The notes beneath the pieces are model-generated. The model saw only the letters and a list, made by a program, of their open reading frames with translations. It was not told the origin of the DNA and searched no databases. 64,000 bases of DNA. It comes from Bradyrhizobium jicamae (GTDB lineage Bacteria > Pseudomonadota > Alphaproteobacteria > Rhizobiales > Xanthobacteraceae). Position 1 is the stretch's first letter. Each line of letters begins with the position of its first letter. The stretch lies in contig NZ_LLXZ01000197.1 in assembly GCF_001440395.1 (NCBI RefSeq), positions 1 through 64,000 on the forward strand, given 5' to 3'. Shown one piece after another: positions 1 to 9,490 of this stretch. A program made the position numbers and the translations under genes.

Positions 1-296
1 GCTTTGGGCGCCGCAGTATCGGCCGGCTTGGCAGCCGCCGGGGCTGCCACCGCGCGCACCGCGCCCTGACAGCTCGATGACAGGCTCGACATGTTCTTCT
101 GCAGGCATTGCAGCGATGCTTCGCCACCCGGCGGAACGCTGGAGCAATGCGCCATGTAATCGGAACGGCACTGGGACTTGATCGCGTCACGTTGCGCCTG
201 GGTTGGCGCTTGCGCAAGCGCGGGTGCTGCAATTGCTGTTATCGCCGCCGCCAACAACGGCCCAAATGTTCTCGCGCGCGTCAATGTGTTGATCAT
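1..296 (-). CDS. Small secreted cysteine-rich-repeat protein (3' end outside window)
   Basis: The reading frame starts at an ATG at 294-296 and runs off the left edge, so the C-terminus is missing. The first ~28 residues form a typical Sec signal peptide ending ALAQ. The mature part holds four cysteines in the spacing of the cysteine-rich repeat family (C..D...C..V.PGG....CL..N...LS..C), followed by an Ala/Pro/Lys-rich tail. This implies a small periplasmic or secreted protein with paired disulfides. No enzymatic role can be inferred. It is divergent from the efflux operon that follows. Confidence 0.7.
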   Translation of the reverse strand, partial: MINTLTRARTFGPLLAAAITAIAAPALAQAPTQAQRDAIKSQCRSDYMAHCSSVPPGGEASLQCLQKNMSSLSSSCQGAVRAVAAPAAAKPADTAAPK

Positions 297-500
297 TTGA
301 ATAATCCTTTTGTTGTCGCCGGAAGCCCGCCGCTTCAACCGAAGTGATAATCTCGAAAGCGCCTGAAGAAAAAATCGGCCTGCATCATTTTCGCTTTCCG
401 GTTCCGCTGCAAGCGGATTGTTGCTATTTTCATGGGGTAGCGGAAAGCCGATTTTTGAATAATGCCTTTTCCAGAAACAGAACCGATTGGGGCACTGAAA

Positions 501-1706
501 ATGAAGGCTGCGCGTTCGCCTGCACGTTCGAGATCATACGGCACCGCTGCACAAAAGGGCGCGATCGCCTGCCGTGCGGTCTTCGCTATCGCGGCGATTT
601 GTGTCCTAAGTGCCTGCGAACAAAATACTTTTGTCCAGCCTCCGCCGGCGAAAGTCGATGTAGCGGTGCCGGTCCAGCGGTCGTTCACGCGCTATCTGGA
701 AGCGACCGGCAATACGGCAGCTTTCAAGAATGTCGATCTGGTCGCGCGCGTGCAGGGCTTTCTGCAATCGATCAATTATAAAGACGGCGCCTATGTAAAG
801 GAGGGCACGTCGCTCTTCACGATCGAGCCTGAAACCTACAAGCTGAAGCTCGAACAGGCGCAGGCCGCCGAGACCGGCGCGCAGGCGACGCTGAGGCAGG
901 CCGAGGCGGACTTCAAGCGTCAGCAGGAATTGGTGCAGCGGCAAGCCGTTTCGCAGGCCACGCTGGATACGTCGACCTCGACGCGTGACAACGCCCAGGC
1001 AAGTCTGCTGCAGGCCCAGGTCAATACCAAGATCGCGGCGGTCAATTACGGTTATACCAATGTGGCTGCGCCGTTCGACGGCGTCGTCAGCGCGCATCTC
1101 GTCTCCATCGGCGAACTCGTCGGGGCATCGACGCCGCCGACGCAACTCGCCACCATCGTGGCGCTCGATCCGATCTATGTAAATTTCAACGTCAATGAGC
1201 AGGACGTGCTGCGGATCCGTGAGGAAGCCCGCCGGCGCGGGATGACAGCCGATGATCTCCGGCAGTTGCCGGTCGAGATCGGGCTGCAGACCGAGACAGG
1301 CTTTCCGCACAAGGGCAATCTCGACTACGCCGCAGCGACGCTCAACCAGGCGACGGGCACGCTTCCGGTGCGCGGCGTGCTGCGCAACGCGGACCGTGCG
1401 CTGTTGCCGGGATTTTTCGTTCGGGTTCGCGTGCCGGTGGATCAGGTGCAGAACGCGCTGTTCGTGCCTGACGTCGCCCTCGGCGCCGACCAGGCAGGAC
1501 GCTATCTGCTGGTCGTGAACGGCGAAAATATCGTCGAACAGCGCAAGGTGCGGGTCGGTCCGCTGGACGGCGGACTGCGTGTCATCGAGGAGGGCCTGAA
1601 GGCCGACGACCGCGTCGTCACCGCCGGGCTGTTGCGCGCGATTCCCGGCCAGAAGGTCGATCCGCAACTGAAGAAGATCGAAACACAGCCAACTGCGGCC
1701 AAGTAG
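501..1706 (+). CDS. RND efflux periplasmic adaptor (HlyD/MexA family lipoprotein)
   Basis: This is the periplasmic membrane-fusion subunit of a tripartite RND exporter; it bridges the inner-membrane pump to an outer-membrane channel. From the ATG at 501 the N-terminus gives a basic segment, a hydrophobic stretch and a lipobox (LSAC, Cys39), so the protein is probably lipid-anchored. A biotinyl-lipoyl-like segment (ARVQGFLQSINYKDGAYVKEG), an alpha-helical hairpin rich in Gln/Ala/Glu, and beta-barrel and membrane-proximal domains follow in MexA order. An in-frame ATG at 462 would only lengthen the cytoplasmic tail. The pump gene begins 10 bases downstream. No TolC-like gene or regulator lies beside it. 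Confidence 0.9.
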   Translation: MKAARSPARSRSYGTAAQKGAIACRAVFAIAAICVLSACEQNTFVQPPPAKVDVAVPVQRSFTRYLEATGNTAAFKNVDLVARVQGFLQSINYKDGAYVKEGTSLFTIEPETYKLKLEQAQAAETGAQATLRQAEADFKRQQELVQRQAVSQATLDTSTSTRDNAQASLLQAQVNTKIAAVNYGYTNVAAPFDGVVSAHLVSIGELVGASTPPTQLATIVALDPIYVNFNVNEQDVLRIREEARRRGMTADDLRQLPVEIGLQTETGFPHKGNLDYAAATLNQATGTLPVRGVLRNADRALLPGFFVRVRVPVDQVQNALFVPDVALGADQAGRYLLVVNGENIVEQRKVRVGPLDGGLRVIEEGLKADDRVVTAGLLRAIPGQKVDPQLKKIETQPTAAK

Positions 1707-1716
1707 GAGCCGGGCC

Positions 1717-4700
1717 ATGATTTCGAAATTTTTCATCGAGAGGCCCGTTCTTTCCAACGTCATCGCGATCCTGATGATCCTGATCGGCGGCGTCTGCCTG
1801 TTCCGGCTGGCTGTCGCGCAATATCCTGAGGTCGTGCCGCCGACGGTGCAGGTCACCACCCGCTATCCCGGCGCCAGCGCGAAAACCGTGATCGATACGG
1901 TGGCGCTGCCGATCGAGCAGCAGGTCAACGGCGTCGAGGACATGCTCTACATGCAGTCCTACAGCGGCGCCGACGGCACCTATACGCTGACCGTTACGTT
2001 CAAGATCGGCACCGACCTCAACTTCGCGCAGGTGCTGGTGCAGAACCGGGTGTCGAGCGCGCTGGCGCAACTGCCGCAAGCAGTGCAGAGCCAGGGCGTC
2101 ACGGTGCAGAAAAGATCGACAGCGATTCTGCTGTTCGTGACGCTGACCTCGCCGAAAGCGACCTATGACAGTCTGTTCCTGAGCAACTACGCTACCATCA
2201 ATATCCGCGACGAGCTGTCGCGTCTGCCTGGCGTCGGCAATGTCACCGTGTTCGGCGCCGGCCAGTATTCGATGCGGGTGTGGCTCGATCCGAACAAGCT
2301 GTATGCGCGCAACCTGATGCCGCAGGACGTGATCAACGCGATCCAGCAGCAGAGCCAGCAGGTCACGGCGGGCCAGGTCGGAGCGCCGCCGGCCCCTGCA
2401 GGGCAGGCGTTCCAATATACGCTGAACGTCGCCGGGCGGCTCGACGACACCACCGAATTCGAGAACGTGATCGTCAAGACCGGCAGTAGCGGCGATGTCA
2501 CGCGCGTACGCGACGTCGGCTGGGTCGAGCTTGGCGCCCAGACCTACAGCCAGGTGTTCTCGTTAAATAACAGGCCGGCCACCGGCATCGGTGTGTTCCA
2601 GTCGCCCGGCGCCAATGCGCTCGAGGTTCAGCAGGCCGTCGAGAAGAAGATGCAGGCGCTGGCGAAGGCGTTTCCGCAGGACATAACCTACGACACGCCA
2701 TTCGACACCACCAAATTCGTCTCGGAATCGATCAATGAGGTCTACAAGACGCTGATCGAGGCCGGCCTTCTCGTCCTCGTCGTGATCCTGGTCTTCCTGC
2801 AGGACTGGCGCGCAATGCTGGTGCCGGCGACCACGGTGCCGGTGACGATCATCGGCGCCTTTGCGGCGATGGCGGCGCTCGGCTTCACCATCAATATCTC
2901 GACCTTGTTTGCGATCGTGCTCGCGATCGGCATCGTGGTTGATGACGCCATCGTCGTGGTCGAAGGCGCTGCGCACAATATCGAGAAAGGCATGTCCGGC
3001 CATGACGCCGCGATCAGCGCGATGAACGCCCTGTTCGCGCCGATCGTCGGCATCACGCTGGTGCTGATCTCGGTGTTCCTGCCGTCGGCGTTTCTGCCTG
3101 GGTTGACCGGGCAGATGTATGCGCAGTTCGCGCTGGTCATTGCCGCAACCGCGCTGCTCAGCGCCATCAACGCGGCGACGCTGAAGCCGACGCAGTGCGC
3201 CTTGTGGCTGCGTCCGCCCGCGCCGCCGGAACAGCGCAACTTCTTCTACCGTGGCTTCAACGCGGTCTATAACCGCCTGGAGGCCTGGTATAGCCGGCTG
3301 ATCGGCCGTCTCGTCGCGCACAGCAACATTTCGGTGATTTGCGCCCTGATTCTGATCGCGATTGGCGGCTATGGCCTGTCGCGGGTGCCGACCGGCTTCA
3401 TCCCGATCGAGGATCAGGGCTATCTGCTGGTGGCCGTGCAACTTCCTGACGGCGCATCGCTGGATCGAACACAGCGCGTGCTGACACGGGTCAGCGAAAT
3501 CACCGGCAAGGCGCCCGGCGTCGATCAGGTGATCACCATCGCCGGCATCTCCGCGCTCGACAATTCTTCCAGCCTCGCGAACGCCGGTGTCGCATACCTG
3601 ATCCTCAAGGAGTGGAGCGCGCGGGGCGAGGGCGAGGATCTGCGATCGCTATTTGTCGGGTTGAACGAGAAGCTCTCGGTGATCGATGAGGCGCGGATCC
3701 TGGTTGTGCCGCCGCCGCCGATCCAGGGCATCGGCAACGCCGCCGGCTTTGCGATGCAGGTGCAGTTGCGCGACGGCAGTTCCGATTTCAGCAAGCTGCA
3801 AGCCGTCACTGGCGCGATCGTCGCCAATGCGTCGTCACAGACCGCGCTGCAGCGTGTGAGTTCGCCGTTCCGCTCGACGGTGCCGCAGTTCGACATCGAG
3901 GTGGACCGGATCAAGACCCAGACCCTGCATGTCACGACCGACCAGATCTTCTCGACGCTGTCGTCCTACATGGGTTCCAGCTTCGTCAACCAGTTCAACA
4001 AGTTCGGTCGTACCTTCCAGGTCTATGCGCAGGCGGACTCCCAATTCCGCCTGACGCCGCGTGACATCCAGAACATGATGGTGCGCAACAGCAATGGCGA
4101 CATGATCCCGCTCGGCACGGTAGCAAAGATCACGCCGGCGGTGGGACCGTCGCTGATCAGCCTGTACAACCTCTATCCCTCCGCAACCATCATCGGCCTG
4201 CCGGCCACGGGCTACAGCTCGGGACAGTCGATGAAGCTGATGGAGGAGATTGCGGCAAAGACGCTGCCGCCGGGTACCGGCTTCGAATGGACGGCGATGT
4301 CGTACCAGGAGAAGGTGGTGGGCGGGCAGATCTACTGGGCGTTCGGCCTTGCCCTGCTGCTGGTCTACCTCGTGCTGGCCGGACAATATGAGAGCTGGTA
4401 CGCGCCGATCTCGGTCATTCTCGCGGTGCCGCTGTCGCTGCTCGGCCCGATGCTGGTATTGAGCGGGCTCCGGATCGAGAACAATCTCTATACCCAGATC
4501 GGCATCATCCTGTTGATCGCGCTGTCGGCCAAGAACGCCATCCTGATCGTCGAGGTGGCGCTGGAGCTTCACGTGCGCGATCGCAAACCGCTGCTGGAAT
4601 CCGCGGTTGCGGCGGCGCGCGCACGCTTCCGCCCGATCCTGATGACGTCGTTCGCCTTCATCCTCGGCGTCGTGCCGCTGGTGCTCGCCACCGGCGCCGG

Positions 4701-4887
4701 TGCCAATGCGCGGAAGTCGATCGGCATCACCGTGTTCTCGGGCATGCTGGCCTCGACCTGTCTCGCCGTGCTGTTCGTGCCGACGTTCTTTGTCGTGATC
4801 CAGCGGTTCGAGAACTGGCTGAAGGAGCGGAAGGCGAAGAAGGCGGGCGTGCAGGCTGCGCCGCAAGCGCCTGCCGCCGGGCATTGA
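1717..4887 (+). CDS. RND multidrug efflux pump, HAE1 family (AcrB/MexB-like)
   Basis: Inner-membrane proton/drug antiporter of 1056 residues, the usual length of the family. The N-terminus (MISKFFIERPVLSNVIAI) is the canonical first transmembrane helix of hydrophobe/amphiphile pumps. TM4 carries the paired aspartates of proton relay (GIVVDDAIVVVEG), and the second half repeats the architecture with two large periplasmic loops. It is co-transcribed with the adaptor just upstream. The substrate cannot be read from sequence; organic solvents, dyes, antibiotics or plant phenolics are typical. No frame disruption is seen. Confidence 0.95.
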   Translation: MISKFFIERPVLSNVIAILMILIGGVCLFRLAVAQYPEVVPPTVQVTTRYPGASAKTVIDTVALPIEQQVNGVEDMLYMQSYSGADGTYTLTVTFKIGTDLNFAQVLVQNRVSSALAQLPQAVQSQGVTVQKRSTAILLFVTLTSPKATYDSLFLSNYATINIRDELSRLPGVGNVTVFGAGQYSMRVWLDPNKLYARNLMPQDVINAIQQQSQQVTAGQVGAPPAPAGQAFQYTLNVAGRLDDTTEFENVIVKTGSSGDVTRVRDVGWVELGAQTYSQVFSLNNRPATGIGVFQSPGANALEVQQAVEKKMQALAKAFPQDITYDTPFDTTKFVSESINEVYKTLIEAGLLVLVVILVFLQDWRAMLVPATTVPVTIIGAFAAMAALGFTINISTLFAIVLAIGIVVDDAIVVVEGAAHNIEKGMSGHDAAISAMNALFAPIVGITLVLISVFLPSAFLPGLTGQMYAQFALVIAATALLSAINAATLKPTQCALWLRPPAPPEQRNFFYRGFNAVYNRLEAWYSRLIGRLVAHSNISVICALILIAIGGYGLSRVPTGFIPIEDQGYLLVAVQLPDGASLDRTQRVLTRVSEITGKAPGVDQVITIAGISALDNSSSLANAGVAYLILKEWSARGEGEDLRSLFVGLNEKLSVIDEARILVVPPPPIQGIGNAAGFAMQVQLRDGSSDFSKLQAVTGAIVANASSQTALQRVSSPFRSTVPQFDIEVDRIKTQTLHVTTDQIFSTLSSYMGSSFVNQFNKFGRTFQVYAQADSQFRLTPRDIQNMMVRNSNGDMIPLGTVAKITPAVGPSLISLYNLYPSATIIGLPATGYSSGQSMKLMEEIAAKTLPPGTGFEWTAMSYQEKVVGGQIYWAFGLALLLVYLVLAGQYESWYAPISVILAVPLSLLGPMLVLSGLRIENNLYTQIGIILLIALSAKNAILIVEVALELHVRDRKPLLESAVAAARARFRPILMTSFAFILGVVPLVLATGAGANARKSIGITVFSGMLASTCLAVLFVPTFFVVIQRFENWLKERKAKKAGVQAAPQAPAAGH

Positions 4888-4905
4888 TTCGTAGATCCGT
4901 AGATC

Positions 4906-4999
4906 CGTAGGGTGGGCAAAGCGAAGCGTGCCCACCAAACGTGAGCGCGAGTCGAGAGATGGTGGGCACGGCGCGAAGCGCGCCTTTGCCCACCCTACG
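4906..4999. repeat. Palindromic intergenic repeat after the efflux operon
   Basis: A perfect 16-base inverted repeat (CGTAGGGTGGGCAAAG at 4906-4921 and its complement at 4984-4999) encloses two internal hairpins, each with GGTGGGCA/TGCCCACC arms. A short tandem of GTAGATCC precedes it. It lies between convergent genes and could act as a bidirectional transcription stop. The layout matches dispersed palindromic elements that I associate with Bradyrhizobium intergenic regions; copy number cannot be judged here. Confidence 0.7.
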
Positions 5000-5014
5000 C
5001 ATCCGGACCCGGCC

Positions 5015-6016
5015 CTACACCCTCACCATGCGCTTGCCGCGGTTCTCGCCGGCGAGCAAGCCGATCAACGCTTGCGGCGTGTTCTCGATGCCGTCGATCA
5101 CGTCTTCCTGCACCTTGAGCTTGCCTGACGCGACCCAGGACTGCAGGTCCTGCAATGCCGCGGCGCTCTGGTCCATGTAATCCATCACGATGAAGCCTTG
5201 CATGACGAGCCGCTTCACCACGATCAGGCCGGGCACGCCGCGCGGGCCATGCGCCGACGGCACGCCGTCATATTGCGAGATCGCGCCGCAGCAGGCGATG
5301 CGGCCGCGGTTGTTCATCAGCGACAGGCAGGCTTCGAGGATGTCGCCGCCGACATTGTCGAAATAGACGTCGATGCCCTTGGGCGCCGCGGCACGCAGCG
5401 CCTTGAAGGTGGCGCCGTCCTTGTAGTCGACCGCGGCATCGAAGCCGAGTTCGGACGTCAGCCAATGGCATTTGTCCTTGCCGCCGGCAATGCCGATGAC
5501 GTTGCAGCCCTTGATCTTGGCGATCTGGCCGACGATCGATCCGACCGAGCCGGCGGCCGCCGATACGACGACAGTCTCACCTTCCTTCGGCTTGCCGACA
5601 TGCAGCAGACCAAAATAGGCGGTGAGGCCGGCGATGCCGTAGACGCTGAGCAGGTGCGTCATCGGTTCCATCTTCGGCATCTTGTTCAGATGCTTTGCCG
5701 GCACGGCGGCGTAGTCCTGCCAGCCGGTGTCGCCGAACACGATATCGCCCGGTGCAAGTCCCGGCGCCTTCGAGGACACGACTTCCGCGATGCTGCCGCC
5801 CGCCATCACGGTGTTGGCCTCCACCGCCGCGCGGTAGGTGGCGCCGTGCATCCAGGCGCGGTTGGCGGCGTCGAGCGAGATATAGCGCGTTCGCACCAGC
5901 GCCTCGCCATCCTTCGGCGCGGGAACGCTTCCGTTGACCAGCTTGAAATGCTCGGGTCCGAGCTTGCCGGTCGGCTTCTCGACCAACAGGATCTGACGAT
6001 TGACGGTGTCGCTCAT
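5015..6016 (-). CDS. NADP-dependent oxidoreductase, medium-chain (CurA/YncB-like)
   Basis: Zinc-independent medium-chain dehydrogenase/reductase of 333 residues, related to curcumin/prostaglandin reductases and leukotriene B4 12-hydroxydehydrogenase-like enzymes, which reduce C=C bonds of alpha,beta-unsaturated ketones with NADPH. The Rossmann segment (VVSAAAGSVGSIVGQIAK) and VYFDNVGG motif are typical. No zinc-ligand cysteine cluster is present. The start at 6016 is supported by a GGGGAGAG ribosome site; an upstream extension of the frame lacks homology-like content. It is transcribed alone, convergent with the efflux operon. Confidence 0.9.
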   Translation of the reverse strand: MSDTVNRQILLVEKPTGKLGPEHFKLVNGSVPAPKDGEALVRTRYISLDAANRAWMHGATYRAAVEANTVMAGGSIAEVVSSKAPGLAPGDIVFGDTGWQDYAAVPAKHLNKMPKMEPMTHLLSVYGIAGLTAYFGLLHVGKPKEGETVVVSAAAGSVGSIVGQIAKIKGCNVIGIAGGKDKCHWLTSELGFDAAVDYKDGATFKALRAAAPKGIDVYFDNVGGDILEACLSLMNNRGRIACCGAISQYDGVPSAHGPRGVPGLIVVKRLVMQGFIVMDYMDQSAAALQDLQSWVASGKLKVQEDVIDGIENTPQALIGLLAGENRGKRMVRV

Positions 6017-6107
6017 GATGTTCTCTCCCCTTGGTGTCGTATTCTGACGTGCCTTCCGGATGATGATCGCGGACAAGCCGTTCGGTTGCAGCGATTGTGC
6101 GCCACGT

Positions 6108-7421
6108 TCAGAAAAAATCCAACTCTTCCGCGCGGCCGCCCCTGACGATCGTTGCGTATTCGACCGCCAGGAATAATCCGCCCGCCACATACACTTTTCG
6201 CTTCTGTGCCCGGGCCAAATCCTGCGAGAGGCGCACGGCCTCCGCGATCGTCGCGGCGACATCGATGTTCGCTTTGGGATTGCCGCGCCTGGCCGCCGCA
6301 GCGATCGCGTTCACGTCGGCTCCCTTGTGATGCGCCGCCGTGCAGATAATGGTGTCGGAGAAGGGCGCCAGCGCGCCGACGATCTCGTCCGCCTTCTTGT
6401 CGCGCGAAGCGCCGGTGACGAGAATCCAGCCGTCGGCGCCATGAACCGCGGTGAGGCCCGCAAGGGATTGTCGGATGCCGTCAGGGGTGTGGCCGACGTC
6501 GATCACGGTGAGCGGATCTTGCTGGATCACCTCGAGGCGGCCGGGCCATCGCGCGTCACGCAGGCCCGAACGGATGGCCGTTTCGATCCGCTCGGGCGCC
6601 TTGCGCGGGTGGCGTTGCAGCCAGAGCAGAAGCAGCGTCGTTGCGATGGCCGCGTTGTTGACCTGGAACGCGCCGGGCAGGCTCAATTCGATGTCGGGGA
6701 AATCGTAATCCCCGAAATGGAAATCGAAATGCTGGCTGGACGCCGCTGTAACCTCGTTGTCGATACCGATCTCGTCGCGTACGAACAGCGAAGTGCAGCC
6801 GCGCCAGCGATTATACTCGACAAGGTGCCGCCGCAGGCCGCCGCAGTTTTCGCCATAGATAATCGTGCCGGCGGCGGCGCAGGCGTCGCTCTTGTCCGAT
6901 ACGATCAGCTCGAGCGTGTTCCCGAGCAATCCGACATGTTCGTAATCGACCGAGGTGACGCAGGTTTCGCGGGCGCCGATCAGGCGAACAGGATCGTAGC
7001 GCCCACCGATGCCGGCCTCGAACACGGCGAAATCGCATCCGCTCTTCTGGAAGTGCAGGCAGGCGAGCGCGAACAGCGCTTCGAAAGCCCCGAATTGCTC
7101 ACCGCGACGCTTCGCGACATCGTCGACCGCGGCGTCCACCTGAAGCTTCAGCCGGGCGAACGTATCGTCATTGATTTCGACGCCATCGACCTGGATGCGT
7201 TCGTTGAAACGAAACAAATGCGGTGAAGTGAAGAGACCCGTGCGCAGACCGTAAGCCCGGCCGATTCGCGCGCACATCGCCGCCGTGCTGCCCTTGCCGT
7301 TCGAGCCGGTTACCACCACCGAGATGCGCCGTAGCTGCGCGCGATCGACAGCCAGCACATCCAGCAGCTCCGCCATGCGCGCGAGGCAGATGCCGTCACC
7401 AAATTTCGGCAGGTCGAACAC
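6108..7421 (-). CDS. FolC-like Mur ligase, partner of the ATP-grasp gene upstream
   Basis: Mur-ligase-superfamily protein of 437 residues in the folylpolyglutamate-synthase branch: P-loop GSNGKGST (residues 39-46), SPHLFRFNERI (66-76), EAGIGGR (135-141) and a lysine in SDKSDA where FolC has its carbamylated lysine. The classic GLDHT motif reads DYEHV, so the pocket differs. The start is GTG at 7419-7421, overlapping the TAG stop of the ATP-grasp gene by one base. Family knowledge says it ligates an amino acid to an acyl acceptor with ATP. Housekeeping folC of this group usually neighbours accD, which is absent here, so I infer a paralogue with a different substrate. Confidence 0.8.
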   Translation of the reverse strand: MFDLPKFGDGICLARMAELLDVLAVDRAQLRRISVVVTGSNGKGSTAAMCARIGRAYGLRTGLFTSPHLFRFNERIQVDGVEINDDTFARLKLQVDAAVDDVAKRRGEQFGAFEALFALACLHFQKSGCDFAVFEAGIGGRYDPVRLIGARETCVTSVDYEHVGLLGNTLELIVSDKSDACAAAGTIIYGENCGGLRRHLVEYNRWRGCTSLFVRDEIGIDNEVTAASSQHFDFHFGDYDFPDIELSLPGAFQVNNAAIATTLLLLWLQRHPRKAPERIETAIRSGLRDARWPGRLEVIQQDPLTVIDVGHTPDGIRQSLAGLTAVHGADGWILVTGASRDKKADEIVGALAPFSDTIICTAAHHKGADVNAIAAAARRGNPKANIDVAATIAEAVRLSQDLARAQKRKVYVAGGLFLAVEYATIVRGGRAEELDFF

Positions 7422-8419
7422 TACAATAATCCCGTGGCGGAGAAGGTGTGATGCCAGATCTTCAGGATCAGGTCACCCCGATCGGAATCCTCCAGCAGGC
7501 GGATCGCGGGGTTTGAATTCACCTCGATGATCTCGATTGTTTCCGGCTTGCCGCCGACATCGACGAACATGTCCACCGCCGCGACACGAAGCCCGAGCGC
7601 GCGGGCAGCCTGCCGCGCCAGCGTAACCGCCTTTTCGGATGGTGCTGGCGCCAGCACCATCGTGCCGCCCGCGCTCAGGTTCATCCGTCCGGGGATCTCG
7701 CGACGTTCGCCCTTCGCCGGCACCGCATCGAGCGATGGATCGGTGGCCGGCAGCGCCGCGGGCGACAGGCCGCGGGCGCGCAGCGCGTCGTTATGGGCGT
7801 CGAGCAGTTCGCGAATGCTGCGCGCGCCGTCGCCTGTGATGGATGGTGGGTATTTGCGCGCGCAGTAGAGCGCGTCATCGTCGAGCAGGAAGACGCGATA
7901 TTCGATCCCTTCGACGATCGGCTGGATCAGGACGGCGTCGTAGTATTTCATCACGTCGTCGAGATAGCGACTGAGCGCCGCTTCGTTGTGAAGGACTTGC
8001 GCGAAATCGCCGCGCGATCCCGTGAGCGGTTTGACGAAGGCCGCGCCGCCCAGCTTTCCGAAATAGTCGATCGCGTCGCTGCGCTCGTGTCCCGCCGGGC
8101 GATGCGCGCGGTGGCGGTCGTGCAGGAAAAAGTATTCGCCGCCAAGCGCCGGCACGCCGGCGTCTCGCAAAATCCGGCTTGCGAAATATTTGTCGGATAC
8201 CAGCGTCGAGGCGGTGGCATTGTTCTGCGGATACCAGGAGCATCGGCCGGCGCCGAAATGAATCTCGCGGTCGCGCGAGGCGACGCTGAACAGCAGTCCC
8301 GAGCCGCCGTCGAGGTCGCGAAACACGAGGCCAAATTCGGCACAGGCAAATTCCGCATAGACCGCCTGGTCCGGATAGAAGCCCGGTTTTCCCGTTCGAA
8401 ACTCGCTTGGGCTTCGCAT
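7421..8419 (-). CDS. ATP-grasp ligase, cyanophycin-synthetase/GshF-like
   Basis: 332 residues with the ATP-grasp signature: ATP-site lysine in AAFVKPLTGSRGDF (K130), QPIVEGIEYRVFLL (166-179), ITGDGARSIREL (194-205) and a C-terminal metal-binding EIIEVNSNPAI. The segment ARKYPPSITGDGARSIREL is characteristic of the cyanophycin synthetase and GshAB/GshF ATP-grasp domains rather than of RimK. The protein lacks a Mur domain of its own, but that domain is encoded by the next gene, overlapping by one base. Together they reproduce the CphA order ATP-grasp then Mur ligase as two chains. The product is unknown; a non-ribosomal amide or peptide is the inference. Confidence 0.8.
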   Translation of the reverse strand: MRSPSEFRTGKPGFYPDQAVYAEFACAEFGLVFRDLDGGSGLLFSVASRDREIHFGAGRCSWYPQNNATASTLVSDKYFASRILRDAGVPALGGEYFFLHDRHRAHRPAGHERSDAIDYFGKLGGAAFVKPLTGSRGDFAQVLHNEAALSRYLDDVMKYYDAVLIQPIVEGIEYRVFLLDDDALYCARKYPPSITGDGARSIRELLDAHNDALRARGLSPAALPATDPSLDAVPAKGERREIPGRMNLSAGGTMVLAPAPSEKAVTLARQAARALGLRVAAVDMFVDVGGKPETIEIIEVNSNPAIRLLEDSDRGDLILKIWHHTFSATGLL

Positions 8420-8709
8420 GCGATCTCTTTTGAAACGTTCTTAATTTGCCGTAGTCATTTATTGCCAGATGGGCCTCGAATTCAGCAAGTTAATTGCGTG
8501 AAGGCCGCATTAACGAAGCCGATCGAACCTTTTTGCAAAATAGACCGACAGCTATTCCGAGTTCTCAATTGTGCTGCAGGTCATATTGACTATGTGTGTG
8601 CCGTGCGCAAATGAAGCGCCAAATCGCCGATGATTTCGCTGATTTTTGGCACTTTGAGGCCCGAAGACCGAAACGTTCTACATCGAGACGTCAGGAAAAA
8701 CGAAAACAC

Positions 8710-9483
8710 ATGAGCGCGTTCTATCGAGAGAAAGTTCTTTCTGTTCGCCACTGGACCGACACGCTTTTCAGCTTCCGGGCCACCCGCGATTCCGGTTTCC
8801 GCTTCCAGAATGGCCAGTTTGCGATGATCGGCCTCGAGGTCGAGGGCCGGCCGCTGCTGCGCGCCTACAGCATGGCGAGCGCCAATCACGAGGAAGAGCT
8901 CGAGTTCTTCTCGATCAAGGTCCCCAACGGTCCGCTGACCTCGAAACTGCAGAAGATCCGCGAGGGCGATGAGATACTGGTCGGCCGCAAGGCGACCGGC
9001 ACGCTGATCACCGACAATCTGATTCCGGGCAAGCGCTTGCTGCTGCTGTCGACGGGCACCGGGCTGGCGCCGTTCGCGAGCCTGATCAAGGATCCTGACG
9101 TCTATGAGCGTTACGAGACCATCGTGCTCGTGCATGGCTGCCGGCAGGTTTCCGAACTCGCCTATGGCGAGGACCTGGTCGCCACGCTACGCGACGACGA
9201 ACTGTTCGGGCCGCTATTGTCGGAGAAGCTGATGTACTACCCGACCGTGACCCGCGAGCCGTTCCGCAACCGCGGCCGCATCACCGACCTGATCTCGTCC
9301 GAGCAGCTGTTCAACGACATCCACCAGTCGCCGCTCAATATCGACACCGACCGCATCATGATGTGCGGCAGTCCCGGGATGCTGGAAGAACTGAAGGTGA
9401 TGTTCGAATCCGGCGGCTTCATCGAAGGCAGCGGCAACAAGCCCGGCCATTTCGTGATCGAAAAGGCGTTCGTCGAGCGCTGA
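8710..9483 (+). CDS. fpr: Ferredoxin--NADP+ reductase
   Basis: 257 residues, the standard length of the bacterial (Fpr) subclass. FAD-binding RAYSMAS lies at residues 51-57 and the NADP-binding STGTGLAPF at 114-122; a MCGSPGM motif follows near the C-terminus. The enzyme exchanges electrons between NADPH and ferredoxin or flavodoxin, supplying reductive and oxidative-stress pathways. The ATG at 8710 gives the family's N-terminus (MSAFYREKVLSVRHWTD). The 290 bases before it separate it from the divergent ATP-grasp gene and should hold both promoters; I see no clear operator in them. Confidence 0.93.
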   Translation: MSAFYREKVLSVRHWTDTLFSFRATRDSGFRFQNGQFAMIGLEVEGRPLLRAYSMASANHEEELEFFSIKVPNGPLTSKLQKIREGDEILVGRKATGTLITDNLIPGKRLLLLSTGTGLAPFASLIKDPDVYERYETIVLVHGCRQVSELAYGEDLVATLRDDELFGPLLSEKLMYYPTVTREPFRNRGRITDLISSEQLFNDIHQSPLNIDTDRIMMCGSPGMLEELKVMFESGGFIEGSGNKPGHFVIEKAFVER

Positions 9484-9490
9484 TAAGTTT

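Noticed and set aside
2563..4938. Long minus-strand frames opposite the RND pump
   Set aside because: They are His/Arg-rich shadows without ribosome sites or motifs.
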